Shown: piece by piece, positions 42,466 through 54,172 of the stretch
Numbering within the stretch: the first letter of the stretch is position 1
Layout of the letters: each line of letters begins with the position of its first letter
NCBI GenBank assembly: GCA_030280995.1
Contig: JASXTE010000141.1
Span: 1 to 64,000 of the forward strand
Source: Hemileia vastatrix
Taxonomy: Eukaryota > Basidiomycota > Pucciniomycetes > Pucciniales > Zaghouaniaceae
DNA length: 64,000 nucleotides
Direction of reading: 5' to 3'
Notes under the pieces: generated by a model
The model's database searches: none
Seen by the model: only the letters and a program-made list of their open reading frames with translations
What the model was told of the DNA's origin: nothing
Made by a program: the position numbers and the translations under genes

Positions 42466-44295
42466 ATGGTAAGTGATTTGGTTGATAAACATTTTGGTAT
42501 TTATACTAATAAGAATTCTTCTACATGTAATCTTATTGAATATGGTGAAAGAACAGTTAAACCTATTAAAAGACAACTTCCTGTAATTAGTTGCCCTAAT
42601 GATGTTCTAAGCAAACTTTCTTTTGATGAACCATTACATTTGGCCTCTACTTCTTTAGTTAATCCTTCTCTTGCAATTAAAAATGATTCTGTTGCTCCTG
42701 AAATTTATGTTTTACTTGAGAAAACTTCTGAAGAAATATTGAAAGGCTCTCCTGATTTTAATGTTATCAAAGATAAAATTTTAATAGATTTATTAAAACA
42801 TGAGAATGATAGATTAAATAATTTACATTTACACTGCAAAGTGAGTTCTTCTGTCCAAGACACAGCTTATTTCAAATTGAAAGATACTTTAAATACCGTC
42901 CTTTCTCAGCAAAAGTCTATTAGAAATGATCACAGATCACTCTCTGATAAAAATAATCATCTTAATAAACTTATCAATGATATGAAGCCACTTATGGATG
43001 AAAATACTTCCTTGAAAAATGAAAATAAGCTTCTGCACAGTGAATTAAGAAAATTGAAAATTGATTTCCAGAATTTGAGTAATAAATGCTCAGTAGAAGA
43101 GGACAGAAATGTTCTATCTATTTCTAAAATTAATGATCAACTATCTTATATCCCTGAATTAAGGAATAAATTATCTTATCTTGAGAAAAAGGTTTCTACA
43201 ATACAAGCTATTCATGATGAAAATTTTGATGAGTTAAGAAATAATACTAAACTTTCTTTTAATTATAAAAATAAACAGCCTGAACAGGGTGTTTCTTCTC
43301 TCACTTTTAATGCCCCAATTAAACCAGTTGATAACTTGTCTGAGAAGTCTGGTGCTTCAAACAAAAAGTATTTTGATACTCACAATGAGCCATCTGCCTC
43401 TGTCAGTAATGAAATATCTGAAAACCTTTCAAGACTTCAAGAATTGATTACCTTGAAAAATTCAAACCATAAGGCTGACCACCCTAGCAGTAATAAAAAC
43501 TGGCCTAAACTGGACCAATACCCTACCTTTTATGGTGATTCTTCATCTGATTGGCAACACTTTATCCAAAGAATTGATAATTTGAAGAATTCATATAAAT
43601 TAACAGATGAAGAAATTTTTTCTAAGTTAATTTCTTTATTCTCCAATGTAGCCTTAATGTGGTATGAATCTGTTTTATTGGATGATATCCATTATACATG
43701 GAATGAATGGAAAACCTTGATTGAGAATCAGTTTGGTGGTTCAAAATTAAGATTGGCTCAACAGAGATTGTATGAGAACTCTAAATATATCTTTTCCTCT
43801 GTTGATAAACCAATTGTTTTTCTTATGAAAGTAACAAAAATCCTGAGAGCTATTGATCCAAAAATGAATTATGATATTTGGAGAGATAAAATTCTTTATA
43901 AATTACCAAATTCTCTAAGAGATTTAATTGTGGCTAGAACTGAGCATGTAAAGGAACATTCTTCTTTTATTAATATCTGTAATGAAGTATTACTTAACCA
44001 TAGATATGAACCAAAGAATTATCCTATGAAATCTTATAATGATCAGAGTAAGCCCTCTACCAGGCCTCCAGAAAAACCTGGTAAACCCTCTGCCCCAGTT
44101 GCACCCAAAAAATATGCAACTAATACATGTTTTAAATGTAACAAACCTTGGCAGAAGGGCCATGTGTGTGACAAGAAAATTCATCTTGTTGAACAAACTG
44201 CAGACACTTAGGATGCTGATGTTGATCTCAATGATTCTTCCAGTGACTGCGACAGTAATATTTTTTCTATGAAAATGACTCCCTTAAGGATGTCT
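42466..44295 (+). pseudogene. G4 Gag
   Basis: ATG at 42466 in GCCATGGTAAG, open for 581 codons to a TAG at 44209. Long coiled-coil region (about residues 90-260), gag core from NWPKLDQYPTFYGD (about 344) to NQFGGSKLRLAQQ, zinc knuckle CFKCNKPWQKGHVC (about 554). After the stop the frame shifts (a deletion near 44262 compared with G2) before the protease segment. YGD replaces the FDGD-type sequence of the other copies. Confidence 0.87.
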
Positions 44296-44297
44296 TA

Positions 44298-45497
44298 ATG
44301 TTCGAACAAGATGTGCAATATTTAGACAATATTTCTGAGGAGTGTAATTTAGATTTATCTTCAGTAGAAAATGCTGAAATCATTAAAGATATTACTGACA
44401 GCTCTATATCCATATCCCCTTTGAAGGCACCAGTTATCATTAATGGTAAAAATGTTGAGGTTGTTCTTGACTCTGGTGCTGGAGGAAGTGTGGTGTCTGA
44501 AAAGGCACTGGCTTCAGTGGATAAAGATTATATGGATAAATTATTACCTATGAAATGTGAAAAATGGAGAGGTTATAGCTCTATTTTGTGTCCCATTGGC
44601 AAATACAAAGCCACTGTATTCTTCAAATATAATGGTGGTTTTGTCAGAGCTATTTGTGAATTTGTTGTCATGAGAAATGATAATTTGAGCAATTGGTTTA
44701 TTATGGGTAATGACATTCTGACCATTTTTGGTGTAAAATTAGACCCTGCCAATAATTGCTTCACATTGGGATTGAATGGCAAAAGGAAATTCAAAATTTC
44801 TTCCCCTAGAAGATCTTCTGCATATTTGTTAAAGTCTTGTAACTCATTAATTCAATGTACAGGTAGACCAACAAATGAAATGGATAGTTTATTAACTGAA
44901 ATAAATACTGCTTCTTTTGGTGATCAATTAACTAGTGAGCAGAAGGATTCTATAATTGCCTCAATTACCTCTTTTCCTATGGCTTTTGCTCATGGCTCTC
45001 ATGTCCTAGGAGTTGTTAAGGATGAAATGAAAATTACTTTATCCTGTAACTTGAGTGATATTCCTCCTAGTCTTAAGAAAAAACCATATCCTGCTTCTCC
45101 AACAAAAAGAGAGGATATTGAAGATAATATTTCTACCTTATTAAAAATGAATATAATTGAGAAAGTGGATGTCACCCCAAAATATTGTGTCATATCCCCA
45201 GTCTTGATTTCTTATGAAAAAGATAAGGCTATATTATGTGGAGATTACAGAGAATTAAAAACTTATACTGTGGATGATATTTATCCTTTTCCCAGAATTA
45301 ATTCAATTCATGCTACCTTACAGGGTGCAAAATTTATTAGTTGTCTGGATGGCAATAAAGGTTATCATCAAATTCCTGTTGAGAAAAATTCACAAAATTT
45401 TTTACTAATTGCTACTCATATGGGAATATATAAGTATGTTAGGATGCCATTTGGCCCTAAAAAATTCTCCTTCAGTTTTCCAAAAAGTCATGGATAA
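44298..45497 (+). pseudogene. G4 protease and first part of reverse transcriptase
   Basis: 399 residues open. VVLDSGAGGSVVS (active-site Asp) is near 44463, then the linker and the RT N-terminal part with CGDYRELKTYTVDDIYPFP and SCLDGNKGYHQIPVEKNSQ. A 1-nt frameshift near 45465-45475 (inside PFGPK) ends it; the other frame picks up at 45409. Confidence 0.87.
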
Positions 45498-47256
45498 CAC
45501 TTTCCATCTAGAAAGAATTGAAGGATGGCCCATGGTTTATATTGATGACATTATAATTTTTTCTAAAACTTTTGATGAACATATGATTCACTTAAATAGA
45601 TTTTTCCAAAAAATGGATGAAATCAATATGACCTTGTCCTTAAAAAAGTGTAAATTTGGTTTTCAATCCTTGAAAGTCCTTGGCCATGTTGTGTCAGGCT
45701 TACAAATTTGTGTAGACCAAAACAAAGTTGATGCCATTCAAAATGTGAAATCACCAACTTCTGTAAGAGAAATACAAAGTTTTTTGGGTATGTGTGGCTA
45801 TTATAGACAATATATTAATAATTATAAGGTCATAGCCTTGCCTCTTACAAAACTGACCAGAAAAGATGTTGCCTTTCTCTGGAATAATGACTGTCAAAAA
45901 GCTTTTGATACATTAAAAAGTTGCTTAATGGCAGCCCCTATATTGGCTCTTCCAGATTTCAACAAACCTTTTGTCCTATACACAGATGCTAGCTTTGTTG
46001 GTCTGGGTGCTGCCCTTCACCAAAAACAAGTTATTAATGATAAATCCTCAGAGGTTGTAATTTGTTATATTTCAAGAACCTTAAGGAATAGTGAATTGAA
46101 ATATGGTGCCACTCAATTAGAGTGCTTAGCAGTTGTTTGGGCTCTTGAGAAACTTCATTACTACCTAGATGACCAGAAGTTTGAGCTGGTAACTGACTTT
46201 AGTGCTTTGAACTCCCTTTTAAACCTGAAGACACCAAATAGACATATGTTTAGGTGGCAACTGGCTGTTTAAGAGTACAGGGGAAGAATGAAAATTATCC
46301 ATAGAGCTGGAAATGTTCACTCCTATGTTGATATGCTGTCAAGACTACCCCTACCTAATAATGACTCCAATCCTGCCTATGTCCCTGAGGATGATAACAT
46401 TCACATTTATGGTATATATATTGTGGACATAGAGGAAGAATTGTTGCAATTAATTCTGGATTTATATGAAAAAAATTCTGATTTGAATAAATTTGTTACT
46501 ATCTTGAATGATCCAAAGAATGCTTCAATTCAAGCATTAATAAAAACTCTCCCACCAAAGTACCAAACTGCTTTGACTAAAGGAAAGTTTTCAATTGATG
46601 ATGGTTATATTTATTACAGGAGAAAACTTACTAATGTAATTGTTATTTCTCCTTCAATGAAAGAAATAATCTTAAAATTATTTCATGATGACATATTAGC
46701 TGGTCATTTTGATCTAGAAAAAACTATGGTCAGGATTAAAAACACTGCATGGTGGGCTAATATGTCTGAAGACACAAAATTATATGTTGAATCTTGTGAT
46801 TCTTGCCAAAAATCTAAAAGATTGACTGGTAAAAGAGCATGATTAATGCAACATATTGAAGCACCTGATGCTCCTTGGCAAATAATTAATATGGATTTTG
46901 TCACTGGTCTTCCTGTAGCAGGGAAAGACAGTTATAATTCTTGCTGGGTTATAGTGGACAGATTCACTAAAATGTGTAAATTCATTCCTACCCACAAAGA
47001 TGTTTCCACCAAAGATTTAGCCTTTTTGTGGTGGTCACATATGTTTAATATTGTTGGATTTCCAAAAGCCATCATATCTGATAGAGAACCAAAGTTTACT
47101 TCTGAATTTTGGATGTCTTTGATGGATATATGTGGTTGTGAGTTGAAATTATCCACTGCCCACCATCCTCAAACTGATGGACTGGCTGAAAGGATGATTC
47201 AAACCTTGGAAGATATGATTAGAAGGTATTGTGCCTTTGGATTAGAATATCAATAA
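45409..47256 (+). pseudogene. G4 Pol: RT palm, RNase H, integrase
   Basis: Single frame with three stops (46270, 46840, 47254). MVYIDDIIIFS near 45535, RNase H YTDASFVGLGAAL near 45980, DFSAL where G2 has DCSAV, integrase zinc region FHDDILAGH…CDSCQKSK near 46680-46815, MDFVTGLP near 46890, SDREPKF near 47080 (G2 has SDRDPKF), HHPQTDGLAERM near 47162. The stop at 46270 replaces a Gln codon (CAA to TAA). Confidence 0.88.
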
Positions 47257-47952
47257 AATGACAGATTTACAAATGACTGGGTAACCTTACTTCCAGGTCT
47301 TGAATTTGCTTATAATAGCACTGTTCATTATGTCACTGAGAAAAAGCCTTTTAAGCTATGGCTAGGTTATGTTCCAAGTACTCCTGCTCAAATACTCAAT
47401 AGCAAATTACCAAAGTTGGAATTACATCCTAGTATGAAGTCTTTTCTCCAAATGCAGCAACTGTGCAGAAAACATGCCCAAAGTTGTATTGATAAAGCAT
47501 TTGAATATGAGAAAATGAGATGGGATAAATCCCATAAAGAGCACACTTTTAAAAATGGTGATGAAGTTCTAATATCTACTGTTCACTTCAATTTACAAGG
47601 CAATAAAAAATTAAAGGATCCATTTGTAGGACCATTTGTTGTTAAAAGAATGGTGGGAGATAATGGAGTAGAAGTTATATTGTATTCTCCTTATGACAGA
47701 AAAAATCCTGTTTTTCCCATTTCCCTCCTTAAACCTTATACTTCCAACAGTGACTTATTTCCTAAGAGAAGGGGAAGACCCAAGAAAAATCCTCAGGAAG
47801 TCACAGATATTGCAGAAATTGATAAAATTCTTAATGACAGAGTTATCACCTCTGAAAAAGGTATTGAATATTTATTGAGATATAAAAATAAATCATCTGA
47901 GAATGTTAAATGGATACCTGGAAAAGAGATTTCTAACTTTCCACTCTATTAA
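47257..47952 (+). pseudogene. G4 integrase C-terminus and chromodomain
   Basis: Same frame as the preceding segment. GPFVVKRMVGDNGVEVILYSP (GPY/F module; 20 of these residues lie at about 47626-47688) is followed by the RRGRPKKNP basic linker and a chromodomain-like segment with KGIEYLLRYKNKS and a conserved Trp, ending FPLY-stop. A stop at 47254 separates it from the core. Confidence 0.85.
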
Positions 47953-48000
47953 AAAAGTATAAAAAGAAAAAATCTTAGAATTTTTTTTATTGTTTTTTTT

Positions 48001-48012
48001 AGAGTGAGGGAG
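48001..48012 (+). other. G4 polypurine tract
   Basis: AGAGTGAGGGAG directly before the 3' LTR at 48013, preceded by a T-run. Confidence 0.85.
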
Positions 48013-49122
48013 TGTCAGCCAGGCTGTACCAGGAGCCCAGTAAAACTTATGTTAAGTTATTGGACCTGAAAGAGGCGAAAATTTATGCTTTTTATGTATA
48101 TAAATTAATATTATATTGCATAGTAAAATTAAGTACAAATTACCTTATTAAATAAAATTAAAATAAGGCTTATATTTATTTTATTATTTTATTAATTATA
48201 TACTATTAAAATAAACATAAATTATATTATATTCTATAAAAAATTGGGCGCATTTTTATGTATTTAAATAATTATAAAATAATAATTAATTAATTATAAT
48301 ATTATATAATACTTATAAGGCAAAATGTTGACTTATAATAATATTAATTAATTATTAGACCCTTATAATAATTTATACATTTTTATCCCTGATATTTGGG
48401 CGCTTCTGTGGCTCAAAATTATGTAATTAAATTTATTAAACCATTTAAACTAATTACATTCTCATATTTTAATATAAAATAATTACTTATATTAATTGTA
48501 TGAATTAAAATAGTAATATATTACTTTCCACTTTAAAATAGTACTGCATAATACTTATTTTAAATTACATTAGTTATTTTTTATATGTCTTGTACTTATT
48601 TATGCGTAATATCCAGGGGGAATTAATACTGGTGAAATATTGGCTACTGCATTTTAACAATTTAGTACATTTTTTTGATTTCTCACCCCTTGCATTTACT
48701 CATAAATTATTGTATTTACTTTTGTGGCGCTTCAGAGGCCCCTTGGCTATATAAGGGCTTTGGGAACCCCCTTCAGTGGCATCACTTACATTATTACACT
48801 TTATTTACACTTATACATTTTTATACACGTATTGATTCCTTTTCTTTTAACTAGTAATACATTTAGTTGAAATAAAATAAATAAATACTATATACAAAAT
48901 CTTAAGGTTGTGGTAAGAACATTAAACTATAATACTTGACTGCTGCGCATTGAAATTAAAATACTTACATTACAATAATATTAAGACTACTCACTTTATA
49001 TATTAAACTTTTTTCCCTTGTTTGCGTCCTTCCCTCTTTTCTTCTTTCCATTATTTGTCTTCTTGTGTCTCTTTCTCCTTTTTCTCCTTTCTTCTTCCAC
49101 CTTCTAGACGACTGCGCCGATA
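48013..49122 (+). repeat. G4 3' LTR (1110 bp)
   Basis: TGTCAGCCAGGC to GCGCCGATA, followed by ATTAG. Only scattered differences from the 5' LTR. Confidence 0.92.
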
Positions 49123-49320
49123 ATTAGAGTCTTTTTTGGAAAGTTTGCAAGAGATATTTGCTCCTTGTCTGGAAGCAAAGATTTTAGCATCTTCTTTTGC
49201 TTCATCTAAGGTGGGATAAATTGTGTGCTTGGGTATCATTGTTAACATTGAGGAAGTCAAAGAGTGGCAATTTTTTTTCTCATGGAAGGGGTAAAAAAGT
49301 GTATGTATTATTTCATACAA
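49123..49320 (-). pseudogene. MULE/FAR1-like N-terminal domain, first half
   Basis: Reads leftward: YPTLDEAKEDAKIFASRQG then NISCKLSKKDSN, where G4 interrupts it. The shape (aspartate-rich helix, 'A..G..I....S' strand) followed after the insertion by L-x-C-x3-GK resembles the FAR1/MULE DNA-binding region. It starts inside or beside the right TIR arm. A start codon within MLTMIPKHT is possible. Confidence 0.5.
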
Positions 49321-49443
49321 TATAATATGTGATTAGTAGTAAGTACATGATTTCATTTGGTGGTGTAAGAGTGCATCAAACAAAAAAAATTGTATTGTAG
49401 GTTGTATCCATATCAAAAATAGGTTGTGGACGTATAACCTGCC
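49305..49443. repeat. MULE right TIR arm
   Basis: Inverted copy of 37272-37410; outer end CGTATAACCTGCC. Confidence 0.7.
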
Positions 49444-49551
49444 TAATTTGTATGTGTTAGATATAAATTTTGTATTAGAATATTTTTACAATTGGGGCTT
49501 CAGTTCTATAGATTACCCTCTTGGTGGTAAATTGGTGGGAAGTTATCTTCT

Positions 49552-51066
49552 TACAGGGACATTTGAAAAGGGTGACACAAATTTGCAAAAAAATTAAAAA
49601 TATTTTGACAGGCCCAAAAGCTGAGCTGTCAATTTTCTTGACAGGCTGTATGCCCAGTTTGTGGCACTGGGATGATTTTTGCCCATTTCCTCCCTTTCTC
49701 TACCTTGTCCGTTTTCCACCCCCCTTGTCCACATCCTGTATCCTAGAATTTGTTCTGCCACTGGTGAGTTTTCTCTTTCATCTTTTTTCATATTCTTTTC
49801 ATGTTTTTTTGTTTATTTTTCTCATCTAGGCTATCCCACAGCTCTTGGTTCCCTCTTTCCCCTATCTATCCTTAAAATTCCAACTTTGAAGACACCTAAC
49901 ATCTCCAAAATTGTCCCAACTGTCTAAAAAACCCCAAACATAATAAAAACAGGCACTATCCATGTTAATATGCCACACCATATATCTACCTAGAAATCCA
50001 AATGCTAATGTAAAAAGTTCATGTCCTATGTTCTGGCACCACAATTCCCATCATGAACAATCAAATGTTCAAGAATATGAATTTCAATGTTTTTCAGCAA
50101 TCAAAAAACTTAACATTATTTTTCTTTCTATTGTTTCCCATAGTGAGTTATTTAATGATCAATTTTCAGCTGAGGATCTCAATGGCAGTAAAAAAAATTA
50201 TAGTTTTGTTTTTCCTTTGAATAAATTAGTTTTTCTGCGTAGAAAATAGAGATATAAAAAATATTTTATTAAAAATGAGTGGACCTAAATGAAATGGGTG
50301 TGCAGTGATACTTAGCTGTTTTACAGGAATTTTTTTGCTTTAGCAGGACACTGAAATGAATGAATTTTATTTTTAAGGCCAGTTTTTGCCTTAAAAAAGT
50401 GTTTCAGGACTGCCTGTGTCATCACTTTCTAATGCAGTGTATGAAGCAAGATAAATATTCCTCCTTAAAGATAAGAAAGGAGGAAGGAATACACAAAAAT
50501 TTAATGACATCAATAAACATAATAATTTTCTTGACTTCATATCCTTTAACAATTGATTGTTAATGATGGGAATCATGGTTCCAGAATATAGGAAATGAAC
50601 GTTTTTCATTAGCATTTGGATTTCTAGGTAGTTATATGTTATGGCATATTAACATGGATAGTGCCTTTTTTCAGTATGTTTGGGGTTTCTTAGACAGTTG
50701 GGACAATTTTAGAGATGTTAGGTGTCTTCAAAGTTGGAATTTTAAGGATAGATAGGGGGAAAGGGGGAACCAAGAGCTGCAGGATAACCTAAATGAGAAA
50801 AAAAACAAAAAAAACTTGAAAAGAAGATGAAAAAAGATGAAAGAGGAAACTCACCAGTGGCAGAACAAATTCTAGGATACAGGATGTGGACAATGGGGGT
50901 AGAAAACAGACGAGGTAATGAAAGGGAAGAAATGGGCAAAAATCATCCCAGTGCCACAAACCAGGCATACAGCCTGTCAAAAAAATTGACAGCTCAACTT
51001 TTGGGCCTGTCAGAATATTTTTTATTTTTTTGAAATTTTGTGTCATCATTTTTGGATGTCCCTGTA
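49552..51066. mobile_element. 1515-bp foldback element with about 0.5-kb inverted arms, TA-flanked
   Basis: TA, CAGGGACAT… at the left and …ATGTCCCTG, TA at the right. Inverted arms run about 49554-50066 and 50552-51064, roughly 85-90% alike by eye, with shared landmarks GACAGGCCCAAAAG, GCACTGGGATGATTTTTGCCC, ATCCTAGAATTTGTTCTGCC and CTACCTAGAAATCCAAATGC. The 485-bp spacer holds no credible gene. TA duplication suggests mobilisation by a Tc1/mariner-type transposase in trans. Reading frames at 49521-49829 and 50789-51049 are the two arms' mirror images, not genes. Confidence 0.85.
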
Positions 51067-51344
51067 TTATCTCATCAGAACATTATGATATTTACATCAT
51101 GATACTACGGTGTGGTTGAGACCTAACACCCACACCTTTGACAAGACGCTGTGACAGGTAGCTGTGAGGGACTTATAAGCTTTTTATCTGTGAGACTCGG
51201 GGGCAACCAAACCTGATGAATAGGAGGGCGATGTTGGAGATGATGATGTGTAGGAGGATGGATCCAATGATGACATTAAACTGTGGAATGTATCCAGTGA
51301 TGAGAGCTAACAGGCGCATATTCTACCTGGAAAATGATGGATGG
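51067..51344. other. Short unique segment with a 48-codon hydrophobic frame
   Basis: 278 bp between the foldback element and the next LTR, less AT-rich than its surroundings. On the minus strand 51319-51173 reads MRLLALITGYIPQF… to a TAA, 48 residues and strongly hydrophobic. A CCAG splice-like site lies just upstream, but the frame is closed there by TAG. I do not recognise it; it could be an exon remnant. Confidence 0.3.
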
Positions 51345-51940
51345 TGTCAGCCAGGCTGCTAGACTTATCCAGTAAATTAATTATTTATTTTACTGAGATG
51401 AAGCCACACCTTTTTAACTCCTATTATTAATTATTTTATATTTACTTATGTATTAATTACAATAAACTAACTAAGTACAATAAGTAAATTGAGTAATTAT
51501 ATAAAATTAATAATAATGTCCTTATATTTTTACTTCCTAACACCGTGCTCAATAACAGGATGAAAAGGAGTAAAAATAATACTAAAATACTGAAGACTAA
51601 AAAATTCAAATTTCTTTATTAAGAAATTTAAAATTCTATTAATATGAAATGTTAATTTCAAAATGTATTACACCAAGTGTGATAATTTCAGGGAACTGTA
51701 AAAACTATACCAAATAATCTAATACGTTTTATTGACGCATCATTTTAGTATATCTTTGTTATGTGCACATTCTTATTTTTGAATGGTTTTTCTCTCACAC
51801 TCCCTTATGGATATTTGTTAACTCTGTGTTTTATCTCTCTCCTTTTGCCTATAAAAGGCCTTCTCTTTTGTGTTGTTTTGTGATGGATTACTTACCACTT
51901 TTAAAAAACATTTATTATATAAATTATTAATTATTATTAT
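51345..51940 (+). repeat. Truncated LTR, family B, plus orientation
   Basis: Starts TGTCAGCCAGGCTGCTAGAC; carries the TATA box CCTATAAAAGGCC near 51850 and is cut at 51940 where the G5 LTR begins. Its remaining third is not found after G5. Confidence 0.8.
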
Positions 51941-53128
51941 TGTCAGTCTAGGTATCTCCAGGACTGAGTAATTCTTATGTTTAAAATAAGATAACCTTAA
52001 TTAAATTAAGCTTATTACATTAAAATAAGATTAAAATACTTATATACATGATTATAATACATATATATATATATAATTATTATACTATTATATGACTTAT
52101 AGTATTTTAAATAGCCTATCCATAGCCTAATAATACTTATTAAAGTGTTAATGGAGTCATAAGATACTTATCTTAAGTGATATTAAGTAATTATAGACAT
52201 ACATAAGCTTATATGTATACATAAACCTCATATTCAGTGAAATATGTAGTTATATTATGTATATTTAGGTCTATAAGTGGGGTTTAACCTTTTAATAGCC
52301 TATAAACTTTATATTTCTGCTTATTTTAGGTCATATGGACATATCCAGTGGACCCACAATGCCTACAAAAGCATATACACATATTTCAGGCACATATATC
52401 CAGTTTAGACAACTTAATCTACTTCCTTGGATGGATTTTCACGGATTTATGAGTTGGGATATGATTACTGGGTTAATGTGGATGCTTGGGGATGTTAGGG
52501 ATGTTATTGGGAGCTTTTAAAGTTAATTTGGTTCTTTATATGCTTTGGGTTTCATTTTATCCTCTTGGATGAGTTATTTTACCTGCTGCCTTATGGTATC
52601 CACTTTGATCTGTTTATTCTATTTATGGTATGGGTCTGTGGTATCATTAATTGTGATGGAGGGTCCTTACTGGAGGTCTGGGTGTTGAAAATTCCTGAAG
52701 TGGAAACCATGGGGAGGTGATGGGCCCTCACAGTGCTGTAATTGCTGGGTGCAGTAGTGACATCATCTGGATTGAAGGTCTGTGCACTCCAGTGGATTTT
52801 GGTATAAGTAAGGGAGGATTTTGAAGGTTATTAGACATCACTTACTTACTAAAAATCAAATAAATACTATAAAACAGTTATTATAATATATAAATATATT
52901 ATAAAGCCTTTATAAATTCATATTATCTTTATATAAGCTATAAAAATATTTTATTATTCTATTTTCCACCACTAGAATGCATAAAATCCAAGTATTGTGA
53001 GTTTAAATTGAGAATAACTATTTTATTGGTCTTACCCTGAGGTTAAATCACTAAATCATTTAGTAATAAGAGATTGGAACATTAATATTTACTATTAAAT
53101 CATACTTATATACTAGCATAAACTAACA
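51941..53128 (+). repeat. G5 5' LTR (1188 bp)
   Basis: TGTCAGTCTAGG to ACTAACA; the end is set by the primer site 2 nt later. The start matches the partial 3' LTR at 59616 and, in reverse, the solo LTR at 40651-42152. Confidence 0.75.
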
Positions 53129-53130
53129 AT

Positions 53131-53143
53131 TGGGGGTCCTTCC
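53131..53143 (+). other. G5 primer-binding site
   Basis: TGGGGGTCCTTCC, 2 nt after the LTR end, the same offset and nearly the same string as in G2/G3. Confidence 0.6.
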
Positions 53144-53638
53144 TTAGTTATTACTTGTTATTTAGTATAAGCCTTAGGATGTGATTTTTACTCTAGTATA
53201 TCTTAAATAAACAAGATATGTGAGTCTGCAGAATATTAGTGGGTCATCATAACTCAGTGATTGCGGAAAAGAGCCCTTATAATAATTGTACTAATTTTTT
53301 ATAATAAAAATTAGGTATTAAGAGTAGTAACTGTACCCAATATCAACCCAATTTCACTTGGTATTTGGTCACCAATATAACACCCAATTAAATTGGTATT
53401 TGGTTAAAGCTTGGTAAGCTAATTATTAACCCTTATTAAGGTCTAGTTAAATTTATTATATTATTTTTAACCGGTTTTTTCGAATTTTTCTTATATTTTA
53501 TTTAAATAAATAAAGATATAAATTCAGGGTAAGCTCCAGAGCTTTTATTAGTAATTTTATTGCTAATATTTTTTGTCTACTAATTACCATTTAGGTTTTC
53601 CCTCTTTTAGACTTGTAAAATTTTTATTTAAAGACAAA
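53144..53638 (+). other. G5 leader
   Basis: AT-rich, no gene. A repeated CACTTGGTATTTGGT / AATTGGTATTTGGTT pair is near 53360-53405. Acceptor-like TTACCATTTAG and CTCTTTTAG precede the ATG at 53639. The GTTGAC array of the other leaders is not evident. Confidence 0.45.
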
Positions 53639-54172
53639 ATGAGTGCTAAACAGGACAACATAAGTGAAAAACCTGCTTATAACACCAGGTCTAAAGCTAA
53701 AAACATTGCTCCAGGACATCACCATGGAGGGTCAATCCTACCCACAACCAGATTCAATGAGCATAGAGTAAGAGGACACCCTCTTAAAAAAGATAAAAAT
53801 AAAAAAGACTTCACCTCCTCTGAAGGATCAACTTTCCCATCTGGCAAAGCAGGTTCTGAAACTGGAGGAATCAAAGTCTTTCATGCTAAAGGAGGTAGAG
53901 CAGTTACAAAACAACTGAAAGGTGGGTTTCCAACAGATGAATAAAACCTTGGAAGATTTAAAGGTAAGGCAGCCAAGCCAAGAACCCCCTACCCAAAGAG
54001 AGTCACGTCACTCCTAGGAATAAATCTTGGTAGAGAAATGGAAATGGGATTGGTTCCACCAGCAATGGTCCAGTCACAATTGCAACAGGGATGCTCCCCC
54101 TCATCAGACTTCCTAAGCTCACCCCTACAAAGGAAAGCAAAAGTGCCAAAAATAAGGGATTGCACAAATCAC
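53639..54172 (+). pseudogene. G5 ORF1 remnant
   Basis: ATG at 53639 (MSAKQDNISEKP…), open to 53944. Further on, near 54030-54060, the conserved ORF1 motif appears as VEKWKWDW, followed by a HPYKG-like tail and a Trp-stop exactly overlapping the Gag ATG at 54173 (ATGGTAAG), as in G3 and G4. Stops lie between these pieces. Divergent, but the overlap arrangement is retained. Confidence 0.55.

Larger units (their letters stand above)
40302..42472 (+). pseudogene. G4 ORF1, with 64-nt intron, split by a solo LTR
   Basis: ATG at 40302 (MSSKLSETM), early TAG at 40334-40336, intron 40377-40440 (GTAAGT, GCTAAC, TTCAG), then the exon-2 frame DVEMIGEV… through GFKIKK and HIKELKTEN to 40650. The solo LTR (40651-42152) and its CCTTG duplication intervene; the frame resumes at 42158 with WDQVQELR, a Gln/Pro-rich linker, VEQWKWDYLMSHYQQ, HPYQGGRRNK and FPPLPW-stop at 42470-42472. 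Apart from the TAG and the insertion it matches G3 closely. Confidence 0.72.
38125..49122 (+). mobile_element. G4: Ty3/Gypsy chromovirus, plus strand, TSD ATTAG
   Basis: 5' LTR 38125-39235, 3' LTR 48013-49122, ATTAG at 38120-38124 and 49123-49127. Complete order: leader, ORF1 (split by a solo LTR), Gag, Pol, polypurine tract. LTRs are nearly identical, but coding has at least four nonsense and two frameshift changes. It is related to G2/G3 in coding sequence, with a diverged LTR. Confidence 0.94.
37272..49443 (-). mobile_element. Degraded Mutator-like (MULE) element, split by G4 and a MITE
   Basis: Inverted arms of about 139 bp at 37272-37410 and 49305-49443 (about 90% alike by eye, starting GGCAGGTTATA on the outside). 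Between them, after removing G4 and the MITE at 37539-37734, lies about 1 kb with the N-terminus of a MULE/FAR1-like protein on the minus strand. Long TIRs plus that domain support a MULE. The flanking 9-bp duplication typical of the superfamily was not found, so the outer ends are uncertain. Confidence 0.55.

Noticed and set aside
49521..51049. Proline/serine-rich frames at 49521-49829 and 50789-51049
   Set aside because: They are mirror images from the two arms of the foldback element.
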